Assembly: GCA_012729115.1 (NCBI GenBank)
Contig: JAAYDR010000023.1
Location: 1-64,000, forward strand
Length of the DNA stretch: 64,000 nucleotides
Source of the DNA: Clostridiales bacterium
Lineage (GTDB): Bacteria; Bacillota; Clostridia; Christensenellales; Aristaeellaceae
Reading direction: 5' to 3'
How positions within the stretch are numbered: position 1 is the first letter of the stretch; every line of letters starts with the position of its first letter. Below are positions 1 to 7,727 of this stretch, piece after piece. The position numbers were made by a program, and so were the translations under genes. A model generated the notes under the pieces. It was not told the origin of the DNA. It did no database searches and saw only the letters and a program-made list of their open reading frames with translations.

Positions 1-626
1 AGCAACCCGGCCTTGGTGCCGCCAATGGTGAACGCATCACAGCAACGGGCCAGAAAGGGCAAATCCACCCGGGGGTCCGCCGCCAGGCCATAGCCCAAGC
101 GCGCCCCGTCCAGAAAGAGCAGCAAATCATGGGCTTTGCAAAACTCCGACAGAGCGCCAAGCTCCTCCCGGGTATACAGGGTGCCCATTTCAGTGGGATG
201 GCTGATGTAGACCATGGCAGGTTTCACGATATGCTCATGGGTGATGTCCTGGTGGTGGGCGTTGTAGGCAGCCTCCACCTGGGATGCGGAAATCTTCCCA
301 TCCCTGCCGGGCAATGCCAGGACCTTGTGGCCGGTGGCCTCAATGGCCCCGGTTTCATGGACGGCAATATGGGCTGTATCCGCACAGAGCACACCCTCCC
401 AGGGGCGCAGGGCGGCGGAAATCACCGTCAGATTTGCCTGGGTTCCACCCACCACGAAATGGACCGCGGCCGAGGGGCAGGCGGTCATCTCCCGGATCAG
501 AACCCGCGCTTTACTGCAGGGCTCGTCCTCGCCGTAGCTGCCGTACTGCTGTTCATTGGCATCCACAAGGGCCTGAAGCACACGCTGATCTGCACCTTCC
601 AAATAGTCGCATTCAAAATGAAGCAT
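1..626 (-). CDS. Low-specificity L-threonine aldolase / beta-eliminating lyase family, 3' end outside window
   Basis: This is a PLP-dependent enzyme of fold type I that cleaves L-threonine or allo-threonine to glycine and acetaldehyde. About 208 N-terminal residues are visible and the rest runs off the left edge. The N-terminus (MLHFECDYLEGA), the region GGTQANL that binds the cofactor phosphate, the FLDGARLGYG stretch with its conserved Asp, and a GGTKAG motif carrying the likely PLP lysine near residue 204 all fit the family. The ATG at 626 follows a GGAGG site. A TTGACA-17-TAGAAT promoter lies just upstream, so it is probably transcribed on its own. Other beta-eliminating lyases share this fold, so substrate specificity is inferred. 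Confidence 0.85.
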   Translation of the reverse strand, partial: MLHFECDYLEGADQRVLQALVDANEQQYGSYGEDEPCSKARVLIREMTACPSAAVHFVVGGTQANLTVISAALRPWEGVLCADTAHIAVHETGAIEATGHKVLALPGRDGKISASQVEAAYNAHHQDITHEHIVKPAMVYISHPTEMGTLYTREELGALSEFCKAHDLLLFLDGARLGYGLAADPRVDLPFLARCCDAFTIGGTKAGL

Positions 627-679
627 GGGAGCCTCCTTCTTGGTGATGATAATCTTAGCTGAAGCCATCGGGTCGAATG

Positions 680-708
680 ATTCTATCCTATGAGGCGTAT
701 GCTGTCAA
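680..708 (-). promoter_or_regulatory. Sigma-70 type promoter of the threonine aldolase gene
   Basis: On the minus strand TTGACA (708-703) and TAGAAT (685-680) are separated by exactly 17 bases. The predicted transcription start is near 673, about 47 bases before the ATG at 626. Confidence 0.75.
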
Positions 709-727
709 TTCAAAGGGAGGATGGCCA

Positions 728-1468
728 CTATTCCTTGCTCTTGCCACCGGAAAGGAGGGTAAATCGGTTCTTTTTGTAGGTGAGCAGACCATCGGCTTCC
801 ATGCGCATCAGTTCATGGGACAGGGCGGAGCGATCCACACACAGGTAGGCCGCCATCTGCTCCCGATTCAATGGCACCGTAAAGCTGGATCCGGCCTTGG
901 CGTAAGGCTCAAGAAACCTAAGCACCTTCTCCCGGATGCTTCTGGCGGAGAGAATGTCCATCCGGGATTGCAGATACAGGTTTTTTTGAGCCATGATCCG
1001 CAGCAGGTTGGTGCGCAGGCGGGATTGATAGGCGGGAATCGGGGACTCCGGGGGGAATTGACCCCGCACCGTTTGCTCAACGTACTTGGGGCCGAAACCA
1101 AAACCCCAGGGAAAAAGCCCTGCCATGGGAAGGCGCAGGTACTCGCAGGCACCATGGGCGACCACCGTCATGGGGCTGGCGGGCAGCCCCGCCAGGCACA
1201 GGGTTTCCGCAAACAGTTCCCCCTTTTCCAGCGTGGCAATCAGGGCCAGATCACCGGTGACACTCTCACGGTGGATGTGGGCATGGCCCGAAAGCATCAG
1301 CCCCATGAACCGGGGCGGCTCACCCGCCAAAAGCAAAGGCTCCCCGGACTCGACCCGGATCGTGCGCGCCTGAAGACTCTGAAGCAGCGGTGAGTATGTG
1401 GCCGGAGCAATGCCCGCGAACAGATGGGATCCCCGCAGGATCTCCTCGTGAGCAGGCGTCAGTCCCAT
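728..1468 (-). CDS. Crp/Fnr family transcriptional regulator
   Basis: A 246-residue protein with an N-terminal cyclic-nucleotide-binding type beta barrel (roughly residues 15-130) and a C-terminal winged helix-turn-helix (NREQMAAYLCVDRSALSHEL, about residues 190-215). No N-terminal cysteine cluster of the FNR type is seen, so a bound Fe-S cluster is not supported. The ATG at 1468 is chosen because GGGAGGG stands seven bases upstream; longer in-frame versions lack a ribosome site. It is divergent from the DUF1858 gene at 1606. That pairing is common near hybrid cluster (Hcp) genes, which suggests a role in nitric oxide or redox response, but no hcp gene is in the window. Confidence 0.85.
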   Translation of the reverse strand: MGLTPAHEEILRGSHLFAGIAPATYSPLLQSLQARTIRVESGEPLLLAGEPPRFMGLMLSGHAHIHRESVTGDLALIATLEKGELFAETLCLAGLPASPMTVVAHGACEYLRLPMAGLFPWGFGFGPKYVEQTVRGQFPPESPIPAYQSRLRTNLLRIMAQKNLYLQSRMDILSARSIREKVLRFLEPYAKAGSSFTVPLNREQMAAYLCVDRSALSHELMRMEADGLLTYKKNRFTLLSGGKSKE

Positions 1469-1492
1469 GGCTATCCCTCCCTTCCTGTGCAT

Positions 1493-1521
1493 AGCATACT
1501 CCAAATGGACTGCTGCCGCAA
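1493..1521 (-). promoter_or_regulatory. Possible promoter of the Crp/Fnr gene
   Basis: Minus-strand TTGCGG (1521-1516), 17 bases, then TATGCT (1498-1493). The -35 is a weak match. It lies back to back with the promoter of the divergent DUF1858 gene. Confidence 0.45.
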
Positions 1522-1534
1522 GCCGTGGCTCGCA

Positions 1535-1563
1535 TTGACTTCCCAAAGATCCGATGGTAAGAT
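1535..1563 (+). promoter_or_regulatory. Promoter of the DUF1858 gene
   Basis: TTGACT at 1535-1540 and TAAGAT at 1558-1563 with a 17-base spacer. The predicted start falls near 1570, directly before the palindrome at 1572-1588. Confidence 0.65.
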
Positions 1564-1571
1564 AAGCGTGA

Positions 1572-1588
1572 GATCGCCCCAGGCGATC
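1572..1588. repeat. Perfect inverted repeat at the predicted transcription start of the DUF1858 gene
   Basis: GATCGCC-CCA-GGCGATC is a perfect 7-base palindrome with a 3-base centre. It lies between the predicted +1 and the AAGGAG site at 1592-1597. It could be a repressor operator or a small hairpin in the leader. It does not match the FNR (TTGAT-N4-ATCAA) or CRP (TGTGA-N6-TCACA) consensus. Confidence 0.6.
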
Positions 1589-1605
1589 CGTAAGGAGTGA
1601 ATTGT

Positions 1606-1809
1606 ATGGCCGTTTCTAAGGATATGTCCATTGGTCAGGTGCTGACATTGGATCGTGGCACCGCAAGTATCTTCATGGCTTTTGGCATGCATTGCCTGGG
1701 CTGCCCCCACGCTACCGCCGAGTCTCTGGAGGATGCCTCCACCGCTCATGGCGCGGATGTGGATACCCTTGTGGATAAACTGAATGCATTTTTAGACAGC
1801 AAAGCCTGA
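1606..1809 (+). CDS. DUF1858 / hybrid-cluster-associated redox disulfide protein
   Basis: A 67-residue protein made of one DUF1858 domain, with the CxxC motif HCLGCPHA around residues 27-34. The family is named for its association with hybrid cluster protein genes and is thought to carry a redox-active disulfide; the exact function is unknown. The ATG at 1606 is preferred over the GTG at 1597 because AAGGAG at 1592-1597 is well spaced from it and would overlap the GTG. The divergent Crp/Fnr gene is a plausible regulator. Confidence 0.85.
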   Translation: MAVSKDMSIGQVLTLDRGTASIFMAFGMHCLGCPHATAESLEDASTAHGADVDTLVDKLNAFLDSKA

Positions 1810-1862
1810 TTTTGCTCAAAAAATCCTTTTGAGGAAAAGGTTTTGCACAGGCTTTGTGGGAA

Positions 1863-1903
1863 TGTGGAAAACATGGAAGTCTCGTGGAAAACCTGTGGAA
1901 AAC
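1863..1903. repeat. Three GTGGAAAAC direct repeats, DnaA-box-like
   Basis: TGTGGAAAAC at 1863-1872, CGTGGAAAAC at 1883-1892 and TGTGGAAAAC at 1894-1903 lie in the same orientation. The complement TTTTCCACA resembles relaxed DnaA boxes (TTATCCACA). They immediately precede the ferritin-like gene. No AT-rich unwinding element or replication gene is nearby, so an origin is not claimed. Confidence 0.55.
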
Positions 1904-1907
1904 ACGT

Positions 1908-2378
1908 ATGATGCAGATTCAATCAACCCAGGAAGCGCTATTCATCGTTGCCGAAATGGAGCGCCGCGCCGTCCAGCTATATGAGCGTGCCCTTCTTCTC
2001 CTGCGCGATCAGGGGCGGGAAGGCGAGCCTCTCTATGCCATGCTCCTTCATACCTGCGAGGATGAACGAAGCCACCTGAGGCAGTTTGAAGCCCGTTACG
2101 GGGGCCTGACGGAAACCGTAGAGCGGCAGCTGATTCTCAGCGCCATTGCAGACGGCCTTCTTTTTGAAGGCGGATTGATGCAGGCCGTACGCAAGGGCAT
2201 GCTTCAGGACGTCCCCGGCATGCTCCGCTACGCCGCTGGGGAGGAGGAGCGCGCGGCTGCAGCCTATCGGGCTTTCGCGCTCCAGTGCCAGGATGAGGAA
2301 ACCCGGGGGATTCTCCATGCCATTGCCGCCGAGGAAGACAGGCATCTGCAAGCCCTCAGGGAAAGCCAGGAGACGTAA
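1908..2378 (+). CDS. Ferritin-like / rubrerythrin-family protein
   Basis: A helical protein of about 156 residues with ferritin-superfamily Glu/His patterns: an early helix with EMERRAVQLYERA, then CEDERSHLRQFE, then GEEERAAAAYRAF, and finally AAEEDRHLQAL. These four helices can supply a di-iron carboxylate site. There is no C-terminal rubredoxin domain, so this is a short rubrerythrin-like or general ferritin-like protein, plausibly for peroxide or iron handling. The start is uncertain: ATG codons at 1908 and 1911 have no good ribosome site, and a TTG at 1854 gives 18 extra residues. The GTGGAAAAC repeats sit directly upstream. Confidence 0.75.
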   Translation: MMQIQSTQEALFIVAEMERRAVQLYERALLLLRDQGREGEPLYAMLLHTCEDERSHLRQFEARYGGLTETVERQLILSAIADGLLFEGGLMQAVRKGMLQDVPGMLRYAAGEEERAAAAYRAFALQCQDEETRGILHAIAAEEDRHLQALRESQET

Positions 2379-2420
2379 CCAAAGGCGCAGTTTGTTCATG
2401 ATGCAAAGGCTGATGAAAGT

Positions 2421-2966
2421 ATGAGCTCATCCAAAAAAACAACCCGGGTATCCGATCTGAAGGATTCTCTTTCCGGACCCCTTCTGCGTCCAATGACCCT
2501 GGCACTGGGTGGTCTGTTGGCCGCAATGATCTTCGTCTCTACCACCTTCCTGAAGTTGCCCGTACCCATGGCTCAAGGTTATGTGCATTTTGGCGACGGA
2601 TTCATCCTGCTGGGAGCGGCCCTGATGGGCTACGTGGCAGTGCCTGCCGCTGCTTTGGGCAGCATGCTGGCGGACCTGATGCTGGGATACGCGCCCTACG
2701 CCCTGCCCACGCTTCTCATCAAAGGGGCGGTAGCGACGGTTGCAGTGGTGGGGTTCCGGCAGAAGAATATCGTGCTTCGCATCCTGTTTCTGCTGTTGGC
2801 CGAAACGGTGATGATCACCGGATACTTCCTGGCGGAAGCGTGGCTGCTGGGCTATGGCCCGGTGGGTGCCTGGGCCAGTGTGCCGGGAAACGCCATCCAG
2901 GGCGCCAGCGGCATGATCATCGCATTGGTTTTGAGGCCGATGCTGAAAAGGATCAAAATCAGATAA
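2421..2966 (+). CDS. ECF transporter S component family protein
   Basis: A 181-residue integral membrane protein with about five or six hydrophobic segments. The sequence GYVHFGDGFILLGAALMG after the first membrane segment, and the late GNAIQGASGMIIAL, match the substrate-binding S components of energy-coupling factor vitamin transporters. Such proteins bind one vitamin or cofactor precursor and use a shared EcfT/EcfA module, which is not in this window, so it would be a group II member. The substrate cannot be named. A hairpin terminator follows at 3006-3050. Confidence 0.8.
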   Translation: MSSSKKTTRVSDLKDSLSGPLLRPMTLALGGLLAAMIFVSTTFLKLPVPMAQGYVHFGDGFILLGAALMGYVAVPAAALGSMLADLMLGYAPYALPTLLIKGAVATVAVVGFRQKNIVLRILFLLLAETVMITGYFLAEAWLLGYGPVGAWASVPGNAIQGASGMIIALVLRPMLKRIKIR

Positions 2967-3005
2967 TCCTCTGGATCCAATGCCGGAGGAACCCGATTGG
3001 GATAG

Positions 3006-3050
3006 GGGCAGGAGCGCTGCAATATGGCGTTCCTGCCCTATTTATATAAT
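3006..3050 (+). terminator. Intrinsic terminator after the ECF S component gene
   Basis: GGGCAGGAGCGC (3006-3017) pairs with GCGTTCCTGCCC (3027-3038), with one G-U pair, and is followed by an AT-rich tail (TATTTATATAAT). The T-run is interrupted, so strength is uncertain. Confidence 0.6.
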
Positions 3051-3158
3051 CCGGCGCCTGCGGCCTGATGTTGTGTTGTGCTTTGGGTAATACTTGGCAG
3101 CGAAGGCTACGCATGGACACTGAGACAGCGGTTACAATGAAGGATGGAGGGGATTGAG

Positions 3159-4490
3159 ATGACGCGGCACAAGATCCTGCTTGGAACCCTGCTGGTATTT
3201 CTGTCGGCTCTTTTCGTCATTCCTCTGGTTTGGGTTGCGATAACTCCGCATGCCTTCCTGCCTCCCCAGCCCATACCCGATGAGCAGGCCTCCGCTGCTT
3301 TGATCCCGGCCCGGCAGCCCATCACCCTGGAACTGATGGCCATCTTGGAGCAGCAACCGCAGCTGAAGGAGCTGCTGGAAAAATCCCTGGCGCTTGCCAG
3401 GGAGCGGAACCCGGACTCTGCAACCAATCCTGCCCAGAGCCTGGAGGAGTATTTGGACTTCCTGGACCGAAGCGTAAGGATCATGCCCTGGGAGGGCCTG
3501 GGGGATGCGCTGGACTCCAGCCTGTATAACCAAATCGATCAAAGCCTGAATTATTTCTATTTTCTGATGGATCAGCCGCTGCCGGAGCTTAAAAACAGGG
3601 GCTATCTGAAGCCTTCCCTGCAGTATATGGAGGAGCTGCGGCCCTGGATCGTGAAATATGCGAAAGCCTGGGGTGCTTTTTTATCCACCCCAGAAAGCTG
3701 GAACAGGGAGCATCTGGAACGGGTAAGCCGGGAGGAACGGTTTGGCCTGGGCAAGGGATGGTATGAATCTCCGGATAACTGGCGCTCCTGGAACGACTTT
3801 TTTGCTCGCCGGCTACGCACGCCGCAGGCGCGGCCCATTGCATCCCCTCAAGACGACTCCCTGCTGGCTTCCCCGGCAGACTCCACCTCCCAGGGATTAT
3901 GGGCCATTGACGGGCATTCCATGATTGTGCCCAAAGCAGTGCTGAAATCCACCGTCTTCCAGTCCATACCCCAGTTGCTCGGGGAGGACAGTGCCTATCA
4001 AAACGCCTTTGCGGGGGGCACCCTGACCCATACATTTCTGGACGTCCATGATTATCACCGCTTCCATTTCCCTTTGAGCGGAGTCGTTCGGGAGGTGCGG
4101 CTGATTGCCGCCGATGCCGCCGTTGGAGGCGAGGTACTATGGGATCCCCAGCAGAAGCGATACGTCCTGCTTTCCACTGAGCCTGGATGGCAGAGCATTG
4201 AGAGCCGGGCCTGCGTCATCCTGGAAAACCCTGCCTTCGGGCTGGTGGCGCTGCTGCCCATCGGGATGTCCCAGGTGTCCTCGGTGGTATTGGATCATTC
4301 CGTGCAGACAGGAGCGAAGGTACACAAAGGCGACCCCCTGGGCTGTTTCTATTTTGGCGGTTCCGATATCGTGATGATTTTTCAAAAGGGTATAAAGCTG
4401 GAGCTGCTTATGCCCAAAACACAGGACGCCACAGGCTATGCCCATGTACTCATGGGGGAGCCCTATGGACGTCTCAGCGGGTCATCATAA
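3159..4490 (+). CDS. Membrane-anchored phosphatidylserine decarboxylase-related protein
   Basis: A 443-residue protein. Residues 5-30 form an uncleaved signal or membrane anchor, followed by a roughly 190-residue N-terminal region and a C-terminal decarboxylase domain. That domain has the motif HTFLDVHDYHRFHFPLSG, as in PSD enzymes, and a FGGSD motif near the C-terminus. In this family the Gly-Ser bond of LGST/GGS motifs is self-cleaved to make the pyruvoyl cofactor. The enzyme would convert phosphatidylserine to phosphatidylethanolamine, or act on a related substrate. The ATG at 3159 has GGAGG eight bases upstream; an ATG at 3144 overlaps that site. It belongs to the longer, non-canonical PSD group, and no phosphatidylserine synthase gene is adjacent. 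Confidence 0.8.
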   Translation: MTRHKILLGTLLVFLSALFVIPLVWVAITPHAFLPPQPIPDEQASAALIPARQPITLELMAILEQQPQLKELLEKSLALARERNPDSATNPAQSLEEYLDFLDRSVRIMPWEGLGDALDSSLYNQIDQSLNYFYFLMDQPLPELKNRGYLKPSLQYMEELRPWIVKYAKAWGAFLSTPESWNREHLERVSREERFGLGKGWYESPDNWRSWNDFFARRLRTPQARPIASPQDDSLLASPADSTSQGLWAIDGHSMIVPKAVLKSTVFQSIPQLLGEDSAYQNAFAGGTLTHTFLDVHDYHRFHFPLSGVVREVRLIAADAAVGGEVLWDPQQKRYVLLSTEPGWQSIESRACVILENPAFGLVALLPIGMSQVSSVVLDHSVQTGAKVHKGDPLGCFYFGGSDIVMIFQKGIKLELLMPKTQDATGYAHVLMGEPYGRLSGSS

Positions 4491-4498
4491 ATGCGAAC

Positions 4499-5344
4499 TC
4501 AGGGCTTGAAAATCAGGTCCTGACGCAGGCGGTACAATGTGGCGCCGTACCCCTTACGGCAGAAAGCGTCCACGAACCAGTCAATCTCTTTCTCCGCATC
4601 GAACTGAACGTATCCATAGCGCTCTCCACCCACCTTCTTGCCCTTCATGTTGCTGTCGGTCCAGCGCACGCTGTCCTGGGTAGGGTCGTAATCGGCGATG
4701 AAAATGAGGCTGTGGGCCCCGGTACCGTAGTAGTACTTGGCCGCCATTTGAAAGTAGTCTCCCCGTTGGACCTGCATGAGAAATTCCCGGGCTTTTTGCC
4801 GGTTCTCTTCCCTGGTGAGCCTCTCATCATAGCGGAAGGAGGCCGCTACCAGGAAGGGGTTCCCCTGCTGGGCAGGCACTTCCTTCCACTCCACCCCGTA
4901 TACATAGGGCTTGCAGTCCTGCTTTTTCTGGTTGTCGGGGATCACCAGGGGTACGTCCGGGTACTCCGCCATGCGAAAATCCCCGCAGTTCTCCCTGAAC
5001 AGGTACACCGTAAAGTTCTTGCAAACGTAGATGTCCCCACTGTACTGGGCTCTTTGGGCCCTGCCCCCTGCCTCGTCATATTTCTTCCGGGCCAGGGCGA
5101 TGATCCTGTCAATAAACTCTTGTCGCGCTGCGCCCGGCTCATCCCCCCCGGAAGCGTCCTGGTTGGCCTCAAAGCCATCGCCCGTATCCTCCTCCAGAAC
5201 ATCCAAAGAACTGGGAGCTGCTTCCTTCTGGGTCCCATCGGGAGCGATGATGGTAATGGTGGGGGTGTTATCCCCAAAAGCGGCGGTCAGAGCCATTGTG
5301 AAAAACAAGGCCGCCCCCAGCAAGGTCAAAAGCTTCTTTCTCAT
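4499..5344 (-). CDS. Exported protein of unknown function
   Basis: A 281-residue protein with a clear signal peptide (KKLLTLLGAALFFTMALTAAFG). An acidic, low-complexity linker of about 50 residues follows, then a soluble domain of about 200 residues. The soluble part contains four cysteines and many aromatic residues and resembles no family I recognise. An amidase- or transglutaminase-like fold of the kind seen in extracellular clostridial proteins is possible but not shown. It converges with the PSD-like gene (eight bases apart) and lies 16 bases after the flavodoxin-like gene, with which it is probably co-transcribed. The ATG at 5344 begins the signal peptide; its ribosome site is weak. Confidence 0.7.
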   Translation of the reverse strand: MRKKLLTLLGAALFFTMALTAAFGDNTPTITIIAPDGTQKEAAPSSLDVLEEDTGDGFEANQDASGGDEPGAARQEFIDRIIALARKKYDEAGGRAQRAQYSGDIYVCKNFTVYLFRENCGDFRMAEYPDVPLVIPDNQKKQDCKPYVYGVEWKEVPAQQGNPFLVAASFRYDERLTREENRQKAREFLMQVQRGDYFQMAAKYYYGTGAHSLIFIADYDPTQDSVRWTDSNMKGKKVGGERYGYVQFDAEKEIDWFVDAFCRKGYGATLYRLRQDLIFKP

Positions 5345-5360
5345 ACTGGAAGAATCCCTC

Positions 5361-5981
5361 TTAGCGTATAAAATTGGTGCGCGCCCATTCCTCATACTGA
5401 GGCAAAGCAATGCCATTCTCCGCCCCCAGCTTGATGCAGCGAAGCAGCCATGCCATGTTCAGGCCCAGGGTGCGCATGGTCTGCATGCCCTCCAGATCCT
5501 GCCGGACCTCCTCAGGGGTACTGCCGTGCACCTGGTTCCAGTACTGGGAGGTCACGATGGGCATGCTGCTGATGCTAAAGAAACGGTTGATGTCGTCAAA
5601 AGCCGTCACATTGCCTCCCCGCCGGGCACAGACCACCGCCGCTCCCACCTTACCCGCAAAATTACCGTGTTTGGGATAAAACAGCCTGTCCAAGGCCGCC
5701 TTCAAGCCACCCGCGATTCCCCCATAGTACACCGGGGAGCCGATTACCAGGCCATCGGCCTGAAGCACCTTTTCCCCCAGTCCGTTGATGCCGTCCTCAA
5801 AGATACACCGTCCGGTTTTTCGGCAGGCCATGCAGGCAGTGCAGCCGCGGATGGGGCCTTTGCCCAGCTGAACGATTTCAGTTTCAACACTGTTCTCCTT
5901 CAGGGTCCTGGCCACTTCGCACAGGGCAGTATAAGTACAGCCCTCCTCGTGGGGGCTTCCGTTGAGCAAAATCACCTTCAT
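5361..5981 (-). CDS. Flavodoxin-like / NADPH-dependent FMN reductase family protein
   Basis: A 206-residue flavodoxin-fold protein. The N-terminal LLNGSPHEEGCTYTAL is the FMN phosphate loop and GSPVYYGGIAGGLKAALDR is the second flavin-binding segment. Between them, the cysteine-rich CTACMACRKTGRC is typical of the iron-sulfur flavoprotein / NAD(P)H oxidoreductase group. It could bind an Fe-S cluster, although here the spacing is CxxCxxCx4C. It probably reduces small molecules or quinones in the cytoplasm. The ATG at 5981 follows GGAGGGTAT. A TATAAT at 6032-6027 upstream on the same strand is a possible -10 with a poor -35. Confidence 0.85.
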   Translation of the reverse strand: MKVILLNGSPHEEGCTYTALCEVARTLKENSVETEIVQLGKGPIRGCTACMACRKTGRCIFEDGINGLGEKVLQADGLVIGSPVYYGGIAGGLKAALDRLFYPKHGNFAGKVGAAVVCARRGGNVTAFDDINRFFSISSMPIVTSQYWNQVHGSTPEEVRQDLEGMQTMRTLGLNMAWLLRCIKLGAENGIALPQYEEWARTNFIR

Positions 5982-6213
5982 GAGATACCCTCCTTTTTTC
6001 CGGTGGCTGTGCGCATCATCCCGTTGATTATACATCGAAAACAGAAAAAAGGGAAAGCCCCCCTGGTACCCTTGTAAACCCAAGGGTCGGCCACACTTGT
6101 ACGCCTACAGCTGCTGTTGATGCTGGTGGCTTCCATTGCGGTGGATACTGTCCTGTTGGCGGCCATCGGGCAGTTGCCTGCGTGGCTGTTGCTTGGAGCA
6201 AAGGCAGAAAAAA

Positions 6214-6237
6214 TCCCCTGGCTTGGCATCCAGGGGA
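6214..6237 (+). promoter_or_regulatory. Hairpin overlapping the ribosome site of a small membrane protein
   Basis: TCCCCTGG (6214-6221) and CCAGGGGA (6230-6237) form a perfect 8-bp stem with an 8-base loop. The 3' arm contains the AGGGGA that would serve as ribosome site for the ATG at 6248, so the hairpin could mask it. The rest of 5982-6213 shows no gene and no strong plus-strand promoter. Confidence 0.5.
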
Positions 6238-6247
6238 ACAGGATATC

Positions 6248-6400
6248 ATGGGTAAGCGCTCCATTTTGTCAGCTGTCCTCATTGCGCTGGGGACCATCCT
6301 TTTGACCCTGCTCACCGCGACAGGCGCCGCAATCAAGCGGGATCCAATGCAGCTTCCGGGCCAAATGCCCCTGAACCCCGCCAGGGACTTCGGCCATTGA
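6248..6400 (+). CDS. Small single-span membrane protein, unknown
   Basis: A 50-residue ORF with one membrane segment (ILSAVLIALGTILLTLLTA) after a short basic N-terminus (MGKR) and a proline-rich polar tail. AGGGGA lies ten bases before the ATG. It is not part of a recognised family and could be spurious. The coherent topology and the upstream hairpin that would control its ribosome site argue for a real gene. Confidence 0.4.
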   Translation: MGKRSILSAVLIALGTILLTLLTATGAAIKRDPMQLPGQMPLNPARDFGH

Positions 6401-6438
6401 TACGCTATTGTAACTGTTTCACGGGATCAGGCAGTGTC

Positions 6439-7725
6439 TTACTCTCCCCAATACCTTTCCGCCTCTGATCCCAAAGCTTCCATCAGTCCCTCCCCATCCA
6501 ACCGGCCCCGGACGTACTCCTCCGCCAGGGCATAGCGATCCACCCGGGGGATCCGGGGGAAGGTCAGGAAAGGCACGACGTTTTGGGCATAACGTTGGAT
6601 GGCCTCCCGGGAGTAATAGCGGGGGTACTCCCCGGAATCCCGTTCCCGGATAAGCCCGTCAATGACCGCTTGCGCTTCCTTCTGGTAGATTTGCGCCTCA
6701 ATGTTCTCATCGTAGGAACGGCGGGCCAGGGCGTCATAATCAAAACGCTCCAGCAGCATCGGTCCCGCTTGCGCTTCAGCGTTGCGGATGGAGCGGCTCA
6801 CAAAGTCGATGGCCTCGGCCTTGCTCTGGGTATGGGGGTTTACTACGAGCATCTCCAGCCTGGCCGGAATATTCCGGTTGTCCCCTACTCCCAGGTACAG
6901 GAAATGCTGATTGTCCATGGTGGGCAATACGCAGGGTCCTCCATCCGCAAACAGGGGGTAGATAGGCTCCTTCCCACTGTAGCTGAGTTTTGGATCTTTT
7001 TGCAACGCAGCGGCCATTTTCTCCAGATCGGCCAGCGCTTGCCGGAACGTGGGGGTATCGTAGACCACATGGCCCTGTTTGTCGCTATACTGGGCCGTGT
7101 ACAACTCGATCAGGTAGGCCAGAAAGTAAGCCTTTGGATTTCCCGTCGTAGAATCATACTGAAATGTTCTGCCCTTGCGGATTTCCTTGGGCAGCGCCGC
7201 ATATCGCTGGGCCATGGCGCACAACTCCTCAAAGGTGGTTGGCGCATCTGCCTGTGTCAAACCCAGGGGACCCAGCAAGTCCTTGTTACCCTGCCGGGGC
7301 TGGGTAGCGGTAACCATGGTCATTTGCATGACTGCGCCAAACAGGAACGTGGGCACGGCCAGCACCTGATCATCCCGGGACACGGCCCGACGAATGGGTG
7401 CATGCAGATCAGCTGCCCACTGAGCCAACGTACTGTCCCCGCTCAGATCCATCAGCAGGCCCGCTTCCGCAAGGGCATCAAGATCACATTCATTGGACCA
7501 AATGCAGGCCACGTCCCAGCCCTGGGGATTGTCAAGCAGGAATCGCTGGGTATGAAAGCGGCCCATCTCATCAAAGTCGATCGGAATCTCCTCCACCTGG
7601 TATTCAGGATACGCCTCCTGATAAGGGCCTCCGCTTAGGCTCATCCCCAACACCCGCAACCCCTGGGCCTGTGCCGATCCCCCCAGCAAGCAAAGGGCAA
7701 GCAGCAAGACAGCCAAACGTTTCAT
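6439..7725 (-). CDS. Extracellular solute-binding protein (ABC type), possibly sensory
   Basis: A 428-residue secreted protein with a signal peptide ending near AQA-QG and no lipobox cysteine. The body resembles family 1 extracellular solute-binding proteins: an early VACIWSNECDLDALAEAGLL segment, VPTFLFGAVMQM, and a long helical C-terminal half. No permease or ATPase gene is near. It is the third gene of an operon with an ECF sigma factor and a DUF4179-like protein. The upstream stop (7730-7728) lies between two candidate start codons at 7731 and 7725. The ATG at 7725 fits GGAG with better spacing. A sensing role in that operon is an inference. Confidence 0.75.
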   Translation of the reverse strand: MKRLAVLLLALCLLGGSAQAQGLRVLGMSLSGGPYQEAYPEYQVEEIPIDFDEMGRFHTQRFLLDNPQGWDVACIWSNECDLDALAEAGLLMDLSGDSTLAQWAADLHAPIRRAVSRDDQVLAVPTFLFGAVMQMTMVTATQPRQGNKDLLGPLGLTQADAPTTFEELCAMAQRYAALPKEIRKGRTFQYDSTTGNPKAYFLAYLIELYTAQYSDKQGHVVYDTPTFRQALADLEKMAAALQKDPKLSYSGKEPIYPLFADGGPCVLPTMDNQHFLYLGVGDNRNIPARLEMLVVNPHTQSKAEAIDFVSRSIRNAEAQAGPMLLERFDYDALARRSYDENIEAQIYQKEAQAVIDGLIRERDSGEYPRYYSREAIQRYAQNVVPFLTFPRIPRVDRYALAEEYVRGRLDGEGLMEALGSEAERYWGE

Positions 7726-7727
7726 AC

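Noticed and set aside
1863-1903. Replication origin
   Set aside because: Only three DnaA-like boxes, no AT-rich unwinding element, and no dnaA or dnaN gene nearby.
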